NCBI GenBank assembly: GCA_902778255.1
Contig: CACYXD010000009.1
Location: 1 to 64,000, forward strand
Source: an uncultured Prevotellaceae bacterium
Lineage (GTDB): Bacteria; Bacteroidota; Bacteroidia; Bacteroidales; Bacteroidaceae
Length of the DNA: 64,000 bases
Direction of reading: 5' to 3'
The notes beneath the pieces are model-generated. The model made no database searches, had not been told where the DNA came from, and was given only the letters and a program-made list of their open reading frames with translations. Of this stretch, positions 44,673-53,262 are shown piece after piece; the stretch's first letter is position 1, and every line of letters starts with the position of its first letter. Made by a program: the position numbers and the translations under genes.

Positions 44673-46643
44673 ATGAAGAATATATTAAAATCAGTTATAT
44701 GTCTGGGAACGGGAATGCTTCTGACAACATCCTGCTCTGACTTCCTTGATCAGACATCTCCTTCCGAGATGTTCCCCGACGTAGTATATAATAACGAATC
44801 ATTTGTAGAGCAGGCTGTCACCTCCATCTATTCCGGACTGACCAAGGACGTGACCTATGGTAGCCGTTTCCCGTTCAACTATTCTATGAATACTGATACG
44901 GAAATTGCAGATGCCATTGCAGAAGACCGCGTAAAGGAAGTGAGCCGTCGTGGCGCTTGCAACTACAACCCAAGTGTTGACTGGGCTGACCTGCCAAAGT
45001 CCTGGAAAGAGATGTATAGCATGATCGAAAAGGCCAACAGTGCCATCGAGGGCATCAGAGGCTCCAGCAGCCAGAGCAAGAAGATGAAGCAGTATCTGGG
45101 TGAGGCCCTGACACTGCGTGCCATGCTTTATTTCGACCTGATTCGCAACTTCGGCGATGTGCCTATGAAGATGGAGCCATCGAAAAGCGACCTGTCTAAC
45201 GTAGATCTGCCTAAGACCGATCGTGACGTCATCATGGATCAGCTGCTCGTTGACCTGCAGCAGGCTGCCGACTATCTGCCTTGGGCCAGTGCTAACCGTT
45301 CTACAGAACATATCACCAAGGGATTTGCACTCGGTCTGGCAGCACGTATCGCCCTGTTCGAGGCTGGCTACTCTATCCGTGAGAGCGCAAAAGAGGGATA
45401 TGTAAACCTGAGCGAGAAGCGTGAAGGTCAGAAAGGCTATAGTGATGCCACCTATCCTACCATGCGTCCTGGTGATGCCAAGCGTACGGAGCTTTACACC
45501 CTGGCAGCAAAATGCCTGGCACAAGTCATCAATGAAGGTCCTCACAAGCTGAATCCCAGTTTCAAGGACGAATGGACAAAGATTAATGAGCGAGTGCTTG
45601 ACAATGCCTATTTTGAGAATGTATTCGAGATTGCACATGGCCTTGACTATTCAGGCGAGATGGGCTACACCGCTGGCGTACGTCTGAACACGGATGGCGT
45701 CTTCGGCAAGGGCAACTCTTCTGGTGCCGTCAAGATTCCCGCTCCCATGTTCTATAAGTTCGATGCTCAGGATCTGCGTCGCGACGTGACCTGTGCGCCT
45801 TATGAGCTGCGTAATGCTGAAGCCACCCAGACGCTGACCAACAATCCTTTCAATGGTATTTATGTTGCAAAATGGGACGTGCGTCTCATGGGTGACGAGT
45901 GGAAAGCCAAGAATCTGGCCAAGTCAACGAAATGGGGCTATGGTATCAACTGGGTCATGATGCGCTACTCTGACATCCTGCTGATGTATGCAGAGGTTGT
46001 CAACGAGCTGGTAGGTCCTACTGGTACTGCCGACGGCTGTGCCCTGACTGCCAAGGAAGCCTTGCGCCAGGTGCGTGCACGTGCCTTCGACAGCGCTAAT
46101 CAGGCTGCAAAAGTAGATGCCGTTGTCGATGCCGCTGCAGGCAGCAAGCAGTTATTCTTCAATGCAATAGTTGACGAGCGCGCCCTTGAGTTCGTAGGCG
46201 AAGCCGTTCGTAAATACGACCTCGTACGCTGGGGACTCCTTATCGATAAGATTGTAGTCATGCTCGACGATTATCGCCTTGGCATCCTGAACGACAAATA
46301 CCCTGCCAAGCTTTGGTACAACGAGGCTACTGGTGTAGATGCATGGTATCTCATCAACTATCCCAGCATCCAGTGGTATGAAGAGCCTACAGGAACCGAC
46401 TATGCTAAGAGCGCCAGCTGGTTTGGCGGTGTCAAGAAGAGCGATGGCACTATCGACTATACCAATGCCAACTACTCAGCCATCCAGTTCCTCTGCAATG
46501 GTTTGATTCAGTATGACAAGGAAGCTACTGGCGAGACAGGTTTCCTCGGCACGGCAAATGTTGTCAACCGTCACCTGTTGCCAATAGGTGCCAACACACT
46601 GAACACCAACAATGGTGCATTCAAGAATTCCTACGACTTTTAA
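44673..46643 (+). CDS. susD: SusD/RagB-like glycan-binding lipoprotein
   Basis: A 656-aa surface lipoprotein with lipobox L-L-T-T-S-C (Cys21). It has the SusD N-terminal S-D-F-L-D-Q-T-S-P signature, a TPR-like alpha-helical scaffold (A-L-T-L-R-A-M-L-Y-F-D-L-I-R-N-F-G-D-V-P) and the C-terminal E-R-A-L-E-F-V-G-E-A-V-R-K-Y-D-L-V-R-W motif. It caps the SusC barrel and captures glycans. It starts 21 nt after susC, in the usual order. Confidence 0.95.
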   Translation: MKNILKSVICLGTGMLLTTSCSDFLDQTSPSEMFPDVVYNNESFVEQAVTSIYSGLTKDVTYGSRFPFNYSMNTDTEIADAIAEDRVKEVSRRGACNYNPSVDWADLPKSWKEMYSMIEKANSAIEGIRGSSSQSKKMKQYLGEALTLRAMLYFDLIRNFGDVPMKMEPSKSDLSNVDLPKTDRDVIMDQLLVDLQQAADYLPWASANRSTEHITKGFALGLAARIALFEAGYSIRESAKEGYVNLSEKREGQKGYSDATYPTMRPGDAKRTELYTLAAKCLAQVINEGPHKLNPSFKDEWTKINERVLDNAYFENVFEIAHGLDYSGEMGYTAGVRLNTDGVFGKGNSSGAVKIPAPMFYKFDAQDLRRDVTCAPYELRNAEATQTLTNNPFNGIYVAKWDVRLMGDEWKAKNLAKSTKWGYGINWVMMRYSDILLMYAEVVNELVGPTGTADGCALTAKEALRQVRARAFDSANQAAKVDAVVDAAAGSKQLFFNAIVDERALEFVGEAVRKYDLVRWGLLIDKIVVMLDDYRLGILNDKYPAKLWYNEATGVDAWYLINYPSIQWYEEPTGTDYAKSASWFGGVKKSDGTIDYTNANYSAIQFLCNGLIQYDKEATGETGFLGTANVVNRHLLPIGANTLNTNNGAFKNSYDF

Positions 46644-46658
46644 TTAAAGAGAACAACA

Positions 46659-48350
46659 ATGAAAACGACAAAACATATTTTCCCCATTGCGCTTGCATTA
46701 TTGACGGGCATGACTGTTACCTCTTGCCGCGAGACAAACGACTGGGAGACTGGCGGAAGCTACTCACGTCTGTTTGCTCCAAACAACAAGACTTCCATCA
46801 ATGCAAGCGACATTACGGCTGAAGTGACTTTCACTGGTGTACCAAAGGCAGAGTATTACATCATTGAGGTGAGCACCGACTCTCTCTACGACGACATTGC
46901 CCAGGGAGGTACAGCCCACTCTATCGTCTTTGGTCTTGACAAGAGTATTGTCAAGTCTCCTACCACCATCTCGGGATTGGCAGGCGACACCAAGTATTTC
47001 TTCCGCATGAAAGCTATGGCCACTGGCATCAACGACTCTAAATGGAGCTATCTGGCTAAATCTACCTTCAAGACATTGGCAGAGCAGATTTTCCAGCCCA
47101 CCAGTGCCAGCGACCGCGGTGATAATCAAATCCACGTCGTTTGGGACGCCACCAAGACGGTAACCCACCTGATTGTCATTCTGGACGAAGAGAATCAGAC
47201 TACCATCACTCTTGACGATGCTGCTAAGGCCGCAGGTGAATACACCATTACCGGACTGACTCCTACGACCACCTACACTATCAAGATCATGAATGGAGAA
47301 GCCGTACGCGGACAGCTCATCGTAAGCACTACAGCAGCAATGCCCGCTGCCGACTATAAGTACACGTTGTCTGCTGAGGAAACAACCATCTCTCCCGAGC
47401 TGCTCGAGCAAATTGCCGTTCTGGCTAAGGCTGCTGCAGCAGAGAAGGGCGTGGCCGACGCAGAGACGAACTATAGTGCCACCATCGGTATTCCTGCTGA
47501 TGCCACCATCGACTTCCACGGAACAAGCGATACCGACGGCGGTGCCACAAACGTGAAGATACCTGACGGCATGTCTGTGACCTTCTTCGGCATGGCTGGC
47601 GGCGAGGCTCCTGTCATCAAGTTCCAGAAGAACCTTGAGCTGGCTGGTTCACACGCTTGGATTGGATTCGAGAACGTCACCGTTGTCAACGACGGAGCTG
47701 GCTATTTCGTAAACCAGACAAACGAATGTAATATTGCCGAGTTCAAGATCAAGGACTGTGAAATGTCTGGCTTCGGCACCTCGTTCTTCCGTTTCCAGAA
47801 GAGTAATGCTAAGAACATCGATAAGGTATCGATTACCAACAGCATCTTCCACGATATGTGTTCTGGATACTCGTTCTTCCACATCGATGCTGATAAAGGC
47901 GCAGGTGGTGGCGTTAAGAACATCTATATGAGTGGATGTACGCTCTATAATGTGGCAACGGGTGGCAAGATGTTCATCTATAGCCGCGAGACAGCTATGG
48001 AGAGCATTATCATCAAGAACGTCACATTCTACAATTGTATTGGTAACGGAAACTATTGGGTTGACTTTGGTGCCAACACCTTCGGCACAAGTGGCGAGTT
48101 CTCGTTCACCGACTGTCTCTTCACCAAGACACCTGACGAGGCTACCAACAAGAACATACGCGCTTCAGCTGATCCTGATGTAGTTGGTTGCTACAGCACC
48201 AGCGACTTCTTCAAGAACATCAAGGGTGCTGAGAAACTGGAGAAGAGTGCCGCCGATATCTTCGTTGATCCTGAGAATGGCGACTTCCACTTCAAGGCTG
48301 GCGAGGAACTCAACGCTGGCGACCCACGCTGGTTCCCCACAGAACAGTAA
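46659..48350 (+). CDS. Surface lipoprotein, DUF4957/DUF5123-like (pectin locus)
   Basis: A 563-aa lipoprotein (lipobox V-T-S-C, Cys23). Residues about 40-140 and 145-230 look like fibronectin-III domains. Residues about 270-560 form a short beta-helix with N-I-A-E-F-K-I-K-D-C-E-M-S-G-F-G and I-T-N-S-I-F-H-D-M, resembling DUF4957/DUF5123 proteins that accompany SusC/D in pectin loci. It probably binds pectin fragments at the cell surface in the SusE/F position. It is 15 nt after susD and is followed by an intercistronic hairpin. Confidence 0.75.
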   Translation: MKTTKHIFPIALALLTGMTVTSCRETNDWETGGSYSRLFAPNNKTSINASDITAEVTFTGVPKAEYYIIEVSTDSLYDDIAQGGTAHSIVFGLDKSIVKSPTTISGLAGDTKYFFRMKAMATGINDSKWSYLAKSTFKTLAEQIFQPTSASDRGDNQIHVVWDATKTVTHLIVILDEENQTTITLDDAAKAAGEYTITGLTPTTTYTIKIMNGEAVRGQLIVSTTAAMPAADYKYTLSAEETTISPELLEQIAVLAKAAAAEKGVADAETNYSATIGIPADATIDFHGTSDTDGGATNVKIPDGMSVTFFGMAGGEAPVIKFQKNLELAGSHAWIGFENVTVVNDGAGYFVNQTNECNIAEFKIKDCEMSGFGTSFFRFQKSNAKNIDKVSITNSIFHDMCSGYSFFHIDADKGAGGGVKNIYMSGCTLYNVATGGKMFIYSRETAMESIIIKNVTFYNCIGNGNYWVDFGANTFGTSGEFSFTDCLFTKTPDEATNKNIRASADPDVVGCYSTSDFFKNIKGAEKLEKSAADIFVDPENGDFHFKAGEELNAGDPRWFPTEQ

Positions 48351-48370
48351 TCCCTATTTACTAATCATAT

Positions 48371-48400
48371 GCACGCGGCCTTTCATGGGCTGCGTGCTTT
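48371..48400 (+). terminator. Intercistronic hairpin 1 of the pectin operon
   Basis: A 10-bp stem GCACGCGGCC (48371-48380) / GGCTGCGTGC (48388-48397, one mismatch) is followed by TTTT. A near copy lies at 49595-49625. It may be a partial terminator that sets expression ratios. Confidence 0.65.
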
Positions 48401-48425
48401 TAAAAACTAAAAAACAACAAAGCTT

Positions 48426-49571
48426 ATGAAGAAAATTTTTACGCTGATTGCTATGGCCCTTATGGCTATGGGTGTACAGGCACAGACCGAAATCAGTTTT
48501 GCAGGTTTAACCATGTCAGACTTCGCTTTTACTGAAGGCGAGTATGCCGCAACAGAAGTTGAAGGCGGAGTATCCATCAATTATACTAAAGGCGGAGGCA
48601 CATGGTGCACGCTCAAAGTAAAGGACATACCGTTCAGATACAAAAACTCGAGCACGAAAGAAAAGTTCTTTGTTTCTACGCCCGATTATTTTACTATTGC
48701 CGGCAAGGGAGTCGAGGTGCAATTAGCAAATGCCAAACTGGGACAGGTCATCACCTTTAATGTGGCAAAGAAAGATGATCCCGATGCTGAGAAGGGCACA
48801 CGTCAGCCTGGCTTTGCCGCCACAGGCGCTAAGTTAGAGAGCAACGGCATAGCCGATTCCACCATGAAAGAAGTGTTTGCCGACGTCGTATTCACAGTTA
48901 CTGCCGATGGTACTGTAACCATCAAGAACAATGAGAACGCATACCTCATCAAGTCTATCAAGATTGTAGATGGCGATGCACCTGAGATGAATGGCGTGAT
49001 TGACTACCCGACCTTCAAGACTGGCATTTCTCTTATTGAGAATAGCAGTGTCACGTTTGCAGATGTAAAGATTAATAATAACGCCAATCCTATCACGGCT
49101 ATTAAGTTTGCAGGCGGCTATACCACCGAAGGTGTGCTGAACAACAACTATGCCAAGTTAGAGACCGATGGAGGTTTCAAGGCTGGTGACATCATCACCT
49201 TAGCAGGTGTTTATAACAATGCAGACACCAAGATTTCCCTCATCGACATTTTCACCTATGCCGATGAGACTATCGACAAGCTGTTCACCTCGCAGGAGTT
49301 TATCAATGGCCGTACAAGCGCTGATGACCCTGCTGACGAAGTATTCGTTCTGACAGCCGATGCTCCAGCGCTTTACATGGGCAGAAGCAGTACTGCACAA
49401 ACCGCCACATATATCACCAAACTGAATATCAAGCGCGGCGATATCACGCTGATCCATACCGTGAAGCCCGCTCAGGCCAATAGCGGCATTGTTTACAACC
49501 TCGCTGGTCAGAAGGTAAGCAACAGCTTCAAGGGTATCGTCGTAAAGGACGGAAAGAAAATCAAGAAGTAA
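48426..49571 (+). CDS. Secreted protein of unknown function with GKK-type C-terminal tail
   Basis: A 381-aa exported protein with a signal peptide ending G-V-Q-A-Q. The body is beta-rich with two related halves; the first ends in V-T-A-D-G-T-V-T-I-K-N-N-E-N-A-Y-L-I-K-S-I-K-I, typical of carbohydrate-binding jelly rolls. The C-terminus has G-I-V-Y-N-L-A-G-Q-K-V and V-V-K-D-G-K-K-I-K-K, a short sorting-type tail. I do not recognise a family. Its place between the surface lipoprotein and the pectate lyase suggests glycan binding, by inference. Confidence 0.75.
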   Translation: MKKIFTLIAMALMAMGVQAQTEISFAGLTMSDFAFTEGEYAATEVEGGVSINYTKGGGTWCTLKVKDIPFRYKNSSTKEKFFVSTPDYFTIAGKGVEVQLANAKLGQVITFNVAKKDDPDAEKGTRQPGFAATGAKLESNGIADSTMKEVFADVVFTVTADGTVTIKNNENAYLIKSIKIVDGDAPEMNGVIDYPTFKTGISLIENSSVTFADVKINNNANPITAIKFAGGYTTEGVLNNNYAKLETDGGFKAGDIITLAGVYNNADTKISLIDIFTYADETIDKLFTSQEFINGRTSADDPADEVFVLTADAPALYMGRSSTAQTATYITKLNIKRGDITLIHTVKPAQANSGIVYNLAGQKVSNSFKGIVVKDGKKIKK

Positions 49572-49594
49572 CCCCTACTCCATCTAATCTATAT

Positions 49595-49625
49595 GCACGC
49601 GGCCTGCCTTGGCTGCGTGCTTTTT
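49595..49625 (+). terminator. Intercistronic hairpin 2 of the pectin operon
   Basis: The stem GCACGCGGCC (49595-49604) / GGCTGCGTGC (49611-49620) plus T-tract is almost identical to hairpin 1, but here the pectate lyase gene starts within 15 nt, so it also forms part of that gene's leader. Confidence 0.65.
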
Positions 49626-49633
49626 AAATCAAA

Positions 49634-51271
49634 ATGAAACATCTACTACTCCCCCTACTCGCCTTGGCACTCACAGCCAGTGCCCAGCAGTCATCACTTC
49701 CCGCCTTCCCTGGCGCTGAAGGCTTCGGCATGTACACCACTGGCGGACGCGGCGGCGAAGTGATCCACGTCACCACGCTCGACGACGGTACCCAGAAAGG
49801 CACCTTCCGCTATGCCTGCACGCAAAGCAAGACGCGCACCATCGTCTTCGACGTCAGCGGCACCATACACCTCACCTCAGAGCTCAAACTCAACAAGGAC
49901 AATGTGACCATAGCAGGACAGACCGCCCCTGGCGACGGCATCTGCATTGCCGACTATCCCTTCGTGGTATCGGCCAACAACGTCATCATCCGCTATATGC
50001 GCTTCCGACTGGGCAACAAGCAGGTGGCCAACCATGAAGGCGACGGACTGGGCGGCATGGACAAGAAAAACATCATCATCGACCACTGCTCCGTCAGCTG
50101 GTCCATTGACGAGTGCCTGTCGGTCTATGGCTGCGAGAACCTCACGGTGCAGTGGTGCATCGCCTCGCAGAGCCTCAGAGCCTCAGGCCACAGCAAAGGC
50201 AACCACGGCTATGGCGGCAACTGGGGAGGCGCAGGTGCTTCCTATCATCATAACCTCATGGCCCATCACGACTCGCGCGTGCCCCGTCTTGGCCCCCGCC
50301 CCAGCACGCAGACCCGCGAACAGATGGACCTGCGCAACAACGTCTTCTACAACTGGGCAGGCAATGGCTGCTATGGCGGCGAGGGCATGAAGGTCAACAT
50401 CGTCAACAACTACTACAAGCCAGGGCCCGCTACCAACAAACGCAGCACCACCATCCAGCAGCGCATCGCCGCCGTCAACATACGCACCTCGGAATACACC
50501 AAGCACGACACCTCGTCGCCCAACCAGTGGGACGTCATGTGGCACGTGTGGGGCAAATACTACGTCAATGGCAACGTCAACTCCAAATACAGCAGCGTGA
50601 CCAACGACAACTGGACCTACGGCATGTACAACCAGATAGACAAAAGCGGCAACGACGGCACCTATACCGACAGGACCAAGGACACCATCCGCCTCTCTGC
50701 CCCCATCCCCTTCCAGACTGTCACCACCCATACTGCCGAGCAGGCCTATGAGCGCGTTTTGGACTATGCAGGCGCCTCGCTCCATCGCGACTGGGTTGAC
50801 GATCTCATTGTCAGCGACACACGCCAGGGCGTGGCCACCTATACAGGCTCTGCCGAAGGCGATTATCCTGGCATCATCGACTCGCAGGACGACAACCGTC
50901 CCGTCAATGCCGGCAGCGACTGGCAGCCATGGCCCGTCCTCAACCAGACTGCCCTACCCACAGATACCGATCAGGACGGAATGCCCGATGAATGGGAGAC
51001 CGCCCATGGCCTCAATTCCAACAACGCTGCCGACCGCAACACCCTCGATGCCAGCGGCTACACCAACCTGGAAGTCTATATCAACTCCCTCGTAGCCGAC
51101 ATCACCTCTCAGCAGAATGCCGACGGCACCCTGACCGACGGCATCAGCGCCATCATCAGCCGCCCCATCGTCTCTCCCCACCACCAATACTACACCCTGC
51201 AAGGTCGCGAGGTCACCGCCCCCACCAGGGGCATCTATATCCACGACGGCAAGAAAAGGGTCATCAGGTAA
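49634..51271 (+). CDS. Secreted pectate lyase-like protein (PL1 type)
   Basis: A 545-aa secreted beta-helix enzyme, signal peptide ending near A-S-A-Q. It has the polysaccharide lyase family 1 pattern: F-P-G-A-E-G-F-G, G-G-R-G-G-E-V-I-H-V-T, V-T-I-A-G-Q-T-A-P-G-D-G-I, I-I-I-D-H-C-S-V-S-W-S-I-D-E and H-H-N-L-M-A-H-H-D-S-R-V-P-R, where the Asp and Arg residues correspond to calcium and catalytic positions. A thrombospondin-3-like D-T-D-Q-D-G-M-P-D-E-W segment occurs near residue 445. The C-terminal tail is Y-Y-T-L-Q-G-R and I-Y-I-H-D-G-K-K. It should cleave de-esterified homogalacturonan. Confidence 0.87.
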   Translation: MKHLLLPLLALALTASAQQSSLPAFPGAEGFGMYTTGGRGGEVIHVTTLDDGTQKGTFRYACTQSKTRTIVFDVSGTIHLTSELKLNKDNVTIAGQTAPGDGICIADYPFVVSANNVIIRYMRFRLGNKQVANHEGDGLGGMDKKNIIIDHCSVSWSIDECLSVYGCENLTVQWCIASQSLRASGHSKGNHGYGGNWGGAGASYHHNLMAHHDSRVPRLGPRPSTQTREQMDLRNNVFYNWAGNGCYGGEGMKVNIVNNYYKPGPATNKRSTTIQQRIAAVNIRTSEYTKHDTSSPNQWDVMWHVWGKYYVNGNVNSKYSSVTNDNWTYGMYNQIDKSGNDGTYTDRTKDTIRLSAPIPFQTVTTHTAEQAYERVLDYAGASLHRDWVDDLIVSDTRQGVATYTGSAEGDYPGIIDSQDDNRPVNAGSDWQPWPVLNQTALPTDTDQDGMPDEWETAHGLNSNNAADRNTLDASGYTNLEVYINSLVADITSQQNADGTLTDGISAIISRPIVSPHHQYYTLQGREVTAPTRGIYIHDGKKRVIR

Positions 51272-51300
51272 AAACTCGTTGCGAAAATTACTTACAATAA

Positions 51301-51332
51301 TTTGTATAGTTCGGGAAAACTAGTTACCTTTG
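51301..51332 (+). promoter_or_regulatory. Promoter of the nuclease cassette
   Basis: TTTG at 51301-51304, a 20-nt spacer and TACCTTTG at 51325-51332, a full consensus. Confidence 0.7.
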
Positions 51333-51351
51333 CAATAAATAATACAAGAAT

Positions 51352-51660
51352 ATGAATTGGTACGAGCAATTGCCACCATTATGTCCTCCTGCAGATGCGG
51401 TGCCTTGCGGAGGTAAATATTACAGAATTGCGAAAGGGAATCCTGTTACTGATGGTGATTTCTTCTCGCAAAGGAAGCTCCAACCGGACAAACAGTTTAC
51501 CTGCTTGGGGGTTGACGAATGTATTGCGCGTTCCATATCATTATTCTCAGAAATTAGTGATGCCTCCCGTAGGCTCAAGCAACTATTGGGACAAACGGCA
51601 TTAAGCAAGTTTGGTAAGGTAACAATTGACTATAATAACAATATCATCGAGTTCAATTAG
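51352..51660 (+). CDS. Small protein of unknown function, nuclease-linked
   Basis: A 102-aa protein without signal peptide. The first half has W-Y-E-Q-L-P-P-L-C-P-P, Y-Y-R-I-A-K-G-N-P-V and C-L-G-V-D-E-C-I-A-R-S-I-S-L-F, with several cysteines. The second half is helical and then ends in a short beta strand. It has a full promoter 19 nt upstream and is followed 35 nt later by a nuclease lipoprotein. Codon use and base composition are more AT-rich than in the pectin genes, which suggests a different origin. I do not recognise the family; an inhibitor or accessory protein for the nuclease is possible but untested. Confidence 0.65.
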   Translation: MNWYEQLPPLCPPADAVPCGGKYYRIAKGNPVTDGDFFSQRKLQPDKQFTCLGVDECIARSISLFSEISDASRRLKQLLGQTALSKFGKVTIDYNNNIIEFN

Positions 51661-51695
51661 TTCTTTTGAGAGATAATCGGATTTGTCTTGACTTG

Positions 51696-52526
51696 ATGAA
51701 AAGAAATGCCATTTATGCTATAGTTGTTGTGTTACTTGTTTCTTGTGCTCACAGATCAGGGAACAGGATTAATTCTTTTGTTTCATCTGAGAATGTGATT
51801 CATGAGAATTATGAAGATAATGCCGAAGGGGAAATACATGTTGAAAAAGATGCACAGGTAGACTTTACATATACAGAACCATACATAAATGTCTTACAGA
51901 GGGCGGCTTATATCACTTCTTACAATTCGGAAACAAAGTGTCCCAACTGGGTTGCTTGGCATTTGACTGCAGAACATGCAGACGGAGATGTTGCTAGAGA
52001 TTCAAAATTCTATGAAGATCTTGACGTTCCAACTCCTAGAGCTACTAATGAGGATTATCGTAGAAGTGGATGGTCAAGAGGGCACATGTGCCCTGCGGGT
52101 GATAACAAATGGGATGAAAAGGCCATGCGTGAATCAAATCTGCTTACCAATATATGTCCTCAAAATCAGGAGCTGAACAGTGGTGTGTGGAATGTGATAG
52201 AACGTGATTGCAGAAAATGGGCAAAGAAATATGGGGAGGTGTATATAGTTTGTGGTCCTGTTCTGCTAAATAAAGACCATGAGACTATTGGTACAAACAA
52301 TGTTGTTGTGCCCGAGGCTTTCTTCAAGGTCATTCTTCGTATGAATCCTGAGCCGACGGCAATTGGTTATGTTATTAGAAATAATGAAGGAAAGAAAAAG
52401 CGGGACCAATTTATCAATACTGTTGACGACGTTGAGCATATAACTGGTTATGACTTTTTCCCTGCCCTACCAGATAGTATAGAAGATCTTGTTGAGGCAA
52501 ATGCAAGAATAGAAGACTGGAGATAG
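51696..52526 (+). CDS. DNA/RNA non-specific endonuclease (NUC1) lipoprotein
   Basis: A 276-aa exported nuclease of the EndoG/NUC1 beta-beta-alpha-metal family. The lipobox is V-L-L-V-S-C (Cys17), so it is membrane-anchored. The active-site motif S-R-G-H-M-C-P (catalytic His near residue 130) and the metal-binding Asn segment T-N-I-C-P-Q-N-Q are intact. Such surface nucleases digest environmental or competitor DNA for nutrients, or damage incoming DNA. I start at MKRNAIYA; the upstream TTG would add a segment before the signal. The region is AT-rich. Confidence 0.88.
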   Translation: MKRNAIYAIVVVLLVSCAHRSGNRINSFVSSENVIHENYEDNAEGEIHVEKDAQVDFTYTEPYINVLQRAAYITSYNSETKCPNWVAWHLTAEHADGDVARDSKFYEDLDVPTPRATNEDYRRSGWSRGHMCPAGDNKWDEKAMRESNLLTNICPQNQELNSGVWNVIERDCRKWAKKYGEVYIVCGPVLLNKDHETIGTNNVVVPEAFFKVILRMNPEPTAIGYVIRNNEGKKKRDQFINTVDDVEHITGYDFFPALPDSIEDLVEANARIEDWR

Positions 52527-52577
52527 GGATATAACTTGAATGTTATAGGCTTTATCAAACCTTCTAATCAGTTAATT

Positions 52578-53018
52578 ATGAAGATAGGTAATTTGTTTAA
52601 AAGAGATAATCGTCAGGTGGAGCACAGGATTTTTTCGTGCTTCATCCACGATGATGTAGAGATTCTGGGACAAGTGTTTCATGGTCTCCAGGATATTCAG
52701 GCACATGTGGAGATGTCACAGTCTGTAGGCAGCAGTTGCAAGCCGAGTAAAAGGGAACCTTCGAAAATGGGTAAGGTACATGTTGGGGAACTTTGGATGA
52801 GCTATCCCTGTTTTGACTCGTCGGATTTCTTGTATGAGAACAGAACGTATCAGAACTACATTCTGAGGAAACACCCCATCACATTCGAGGATATGGAACG
52901 ATTGAGAAAACTGCCATCGGGAATGAATGCACAGCGTCTGTCACCATCGGTGCCTGAAGATATGTTGCCAATGGTATATTATGTGGGTGATGGCGATACG
53001 ATGATGGTGGCAATATAA
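52578..53018 (+). CDS. Unknown protein in the AT-rich accessory stretch
   Basis: About 146 aa, starting at MKIGNLFKRD; an upstream TTG at 52536 is possible but weak. No signal peptide. Segments include F-I-H-D-D-V-E-I-L-G-Q-V, L-W-M-S-Y-P-C-F-D-S-S-D-F and a C-terminal V-Y-Y-V-G-D-G-D-T-M. It follows the nuclease gene on the same strand after 51 nt. I do not recognise a family, and whether it is intact is uncertain because 53019-53180 still reads as broken coding fragments downstream. Confidence 0.5.
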   Translation: MKIGNLFKRDNRQVEHRIFSCFIHDDVEILGQVFHGLQDIQAHVEMSQSVGSSCKPSKREPSKMGKVHVGELWMSYPCFDSSDFLYENRTYQNYILRKHPITFEDMERLRKLPSGMNAQRLSPSVPEDMLPMVYYVGDGDTMMVAI

Positions 53019-53194
53019 GCCATCAGGATGCCCTTTTGCTTGAGATCGTTCTCTACATTACCCAATCTTCCACTCCATCAAACGGCGGGTGTCTATGAGA
53101 AGTTGACCCAATCGACTTTGACGGTGAGCAGGAAGACTTGGACTGGTAGAAAGGAGGCAATAAAAAACCTCCATCTGTTAAAGATTATTATAAT
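53019..53194 (+). other. Gene-free gap, possible coding remnant
   Basis: Short open stretches in different forward frames, one ending D-P-I-D-F-D-G-E-Q-E-D-L-D-W before a stop at about 53146, look like the end of a decayed gene. Nothing can be assigned. Confidence 0.3.
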
Positions 53195-53238
53195 ATAATT
53201 ATTATAGTATGATAATTGAAGTATAATAATTATCTTTG
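53195..53238 (+). promoter_or_regulatory. 12-bp inverted repeat overlapping the ATPase promoter
   Basis: ATAATTATTATA (53195-53206) and TATAATAATTAT (53222-53233) are perfect inverted copies 15 bp apart. The right arm overlaps the -7 element TATCTTTG (53231-53238). This geometry suits a repressor operator. Confidence 0.6.
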
Positions 53239-53262
53239 TGGCAACAAAAATGACAAAACTAT

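Noticed and set aside
53019-53194. Fragmentary coding signals as a small gene
   Set aside because: No continuous frame, start codon or recognisable domain; recorded only as a possible remnant.
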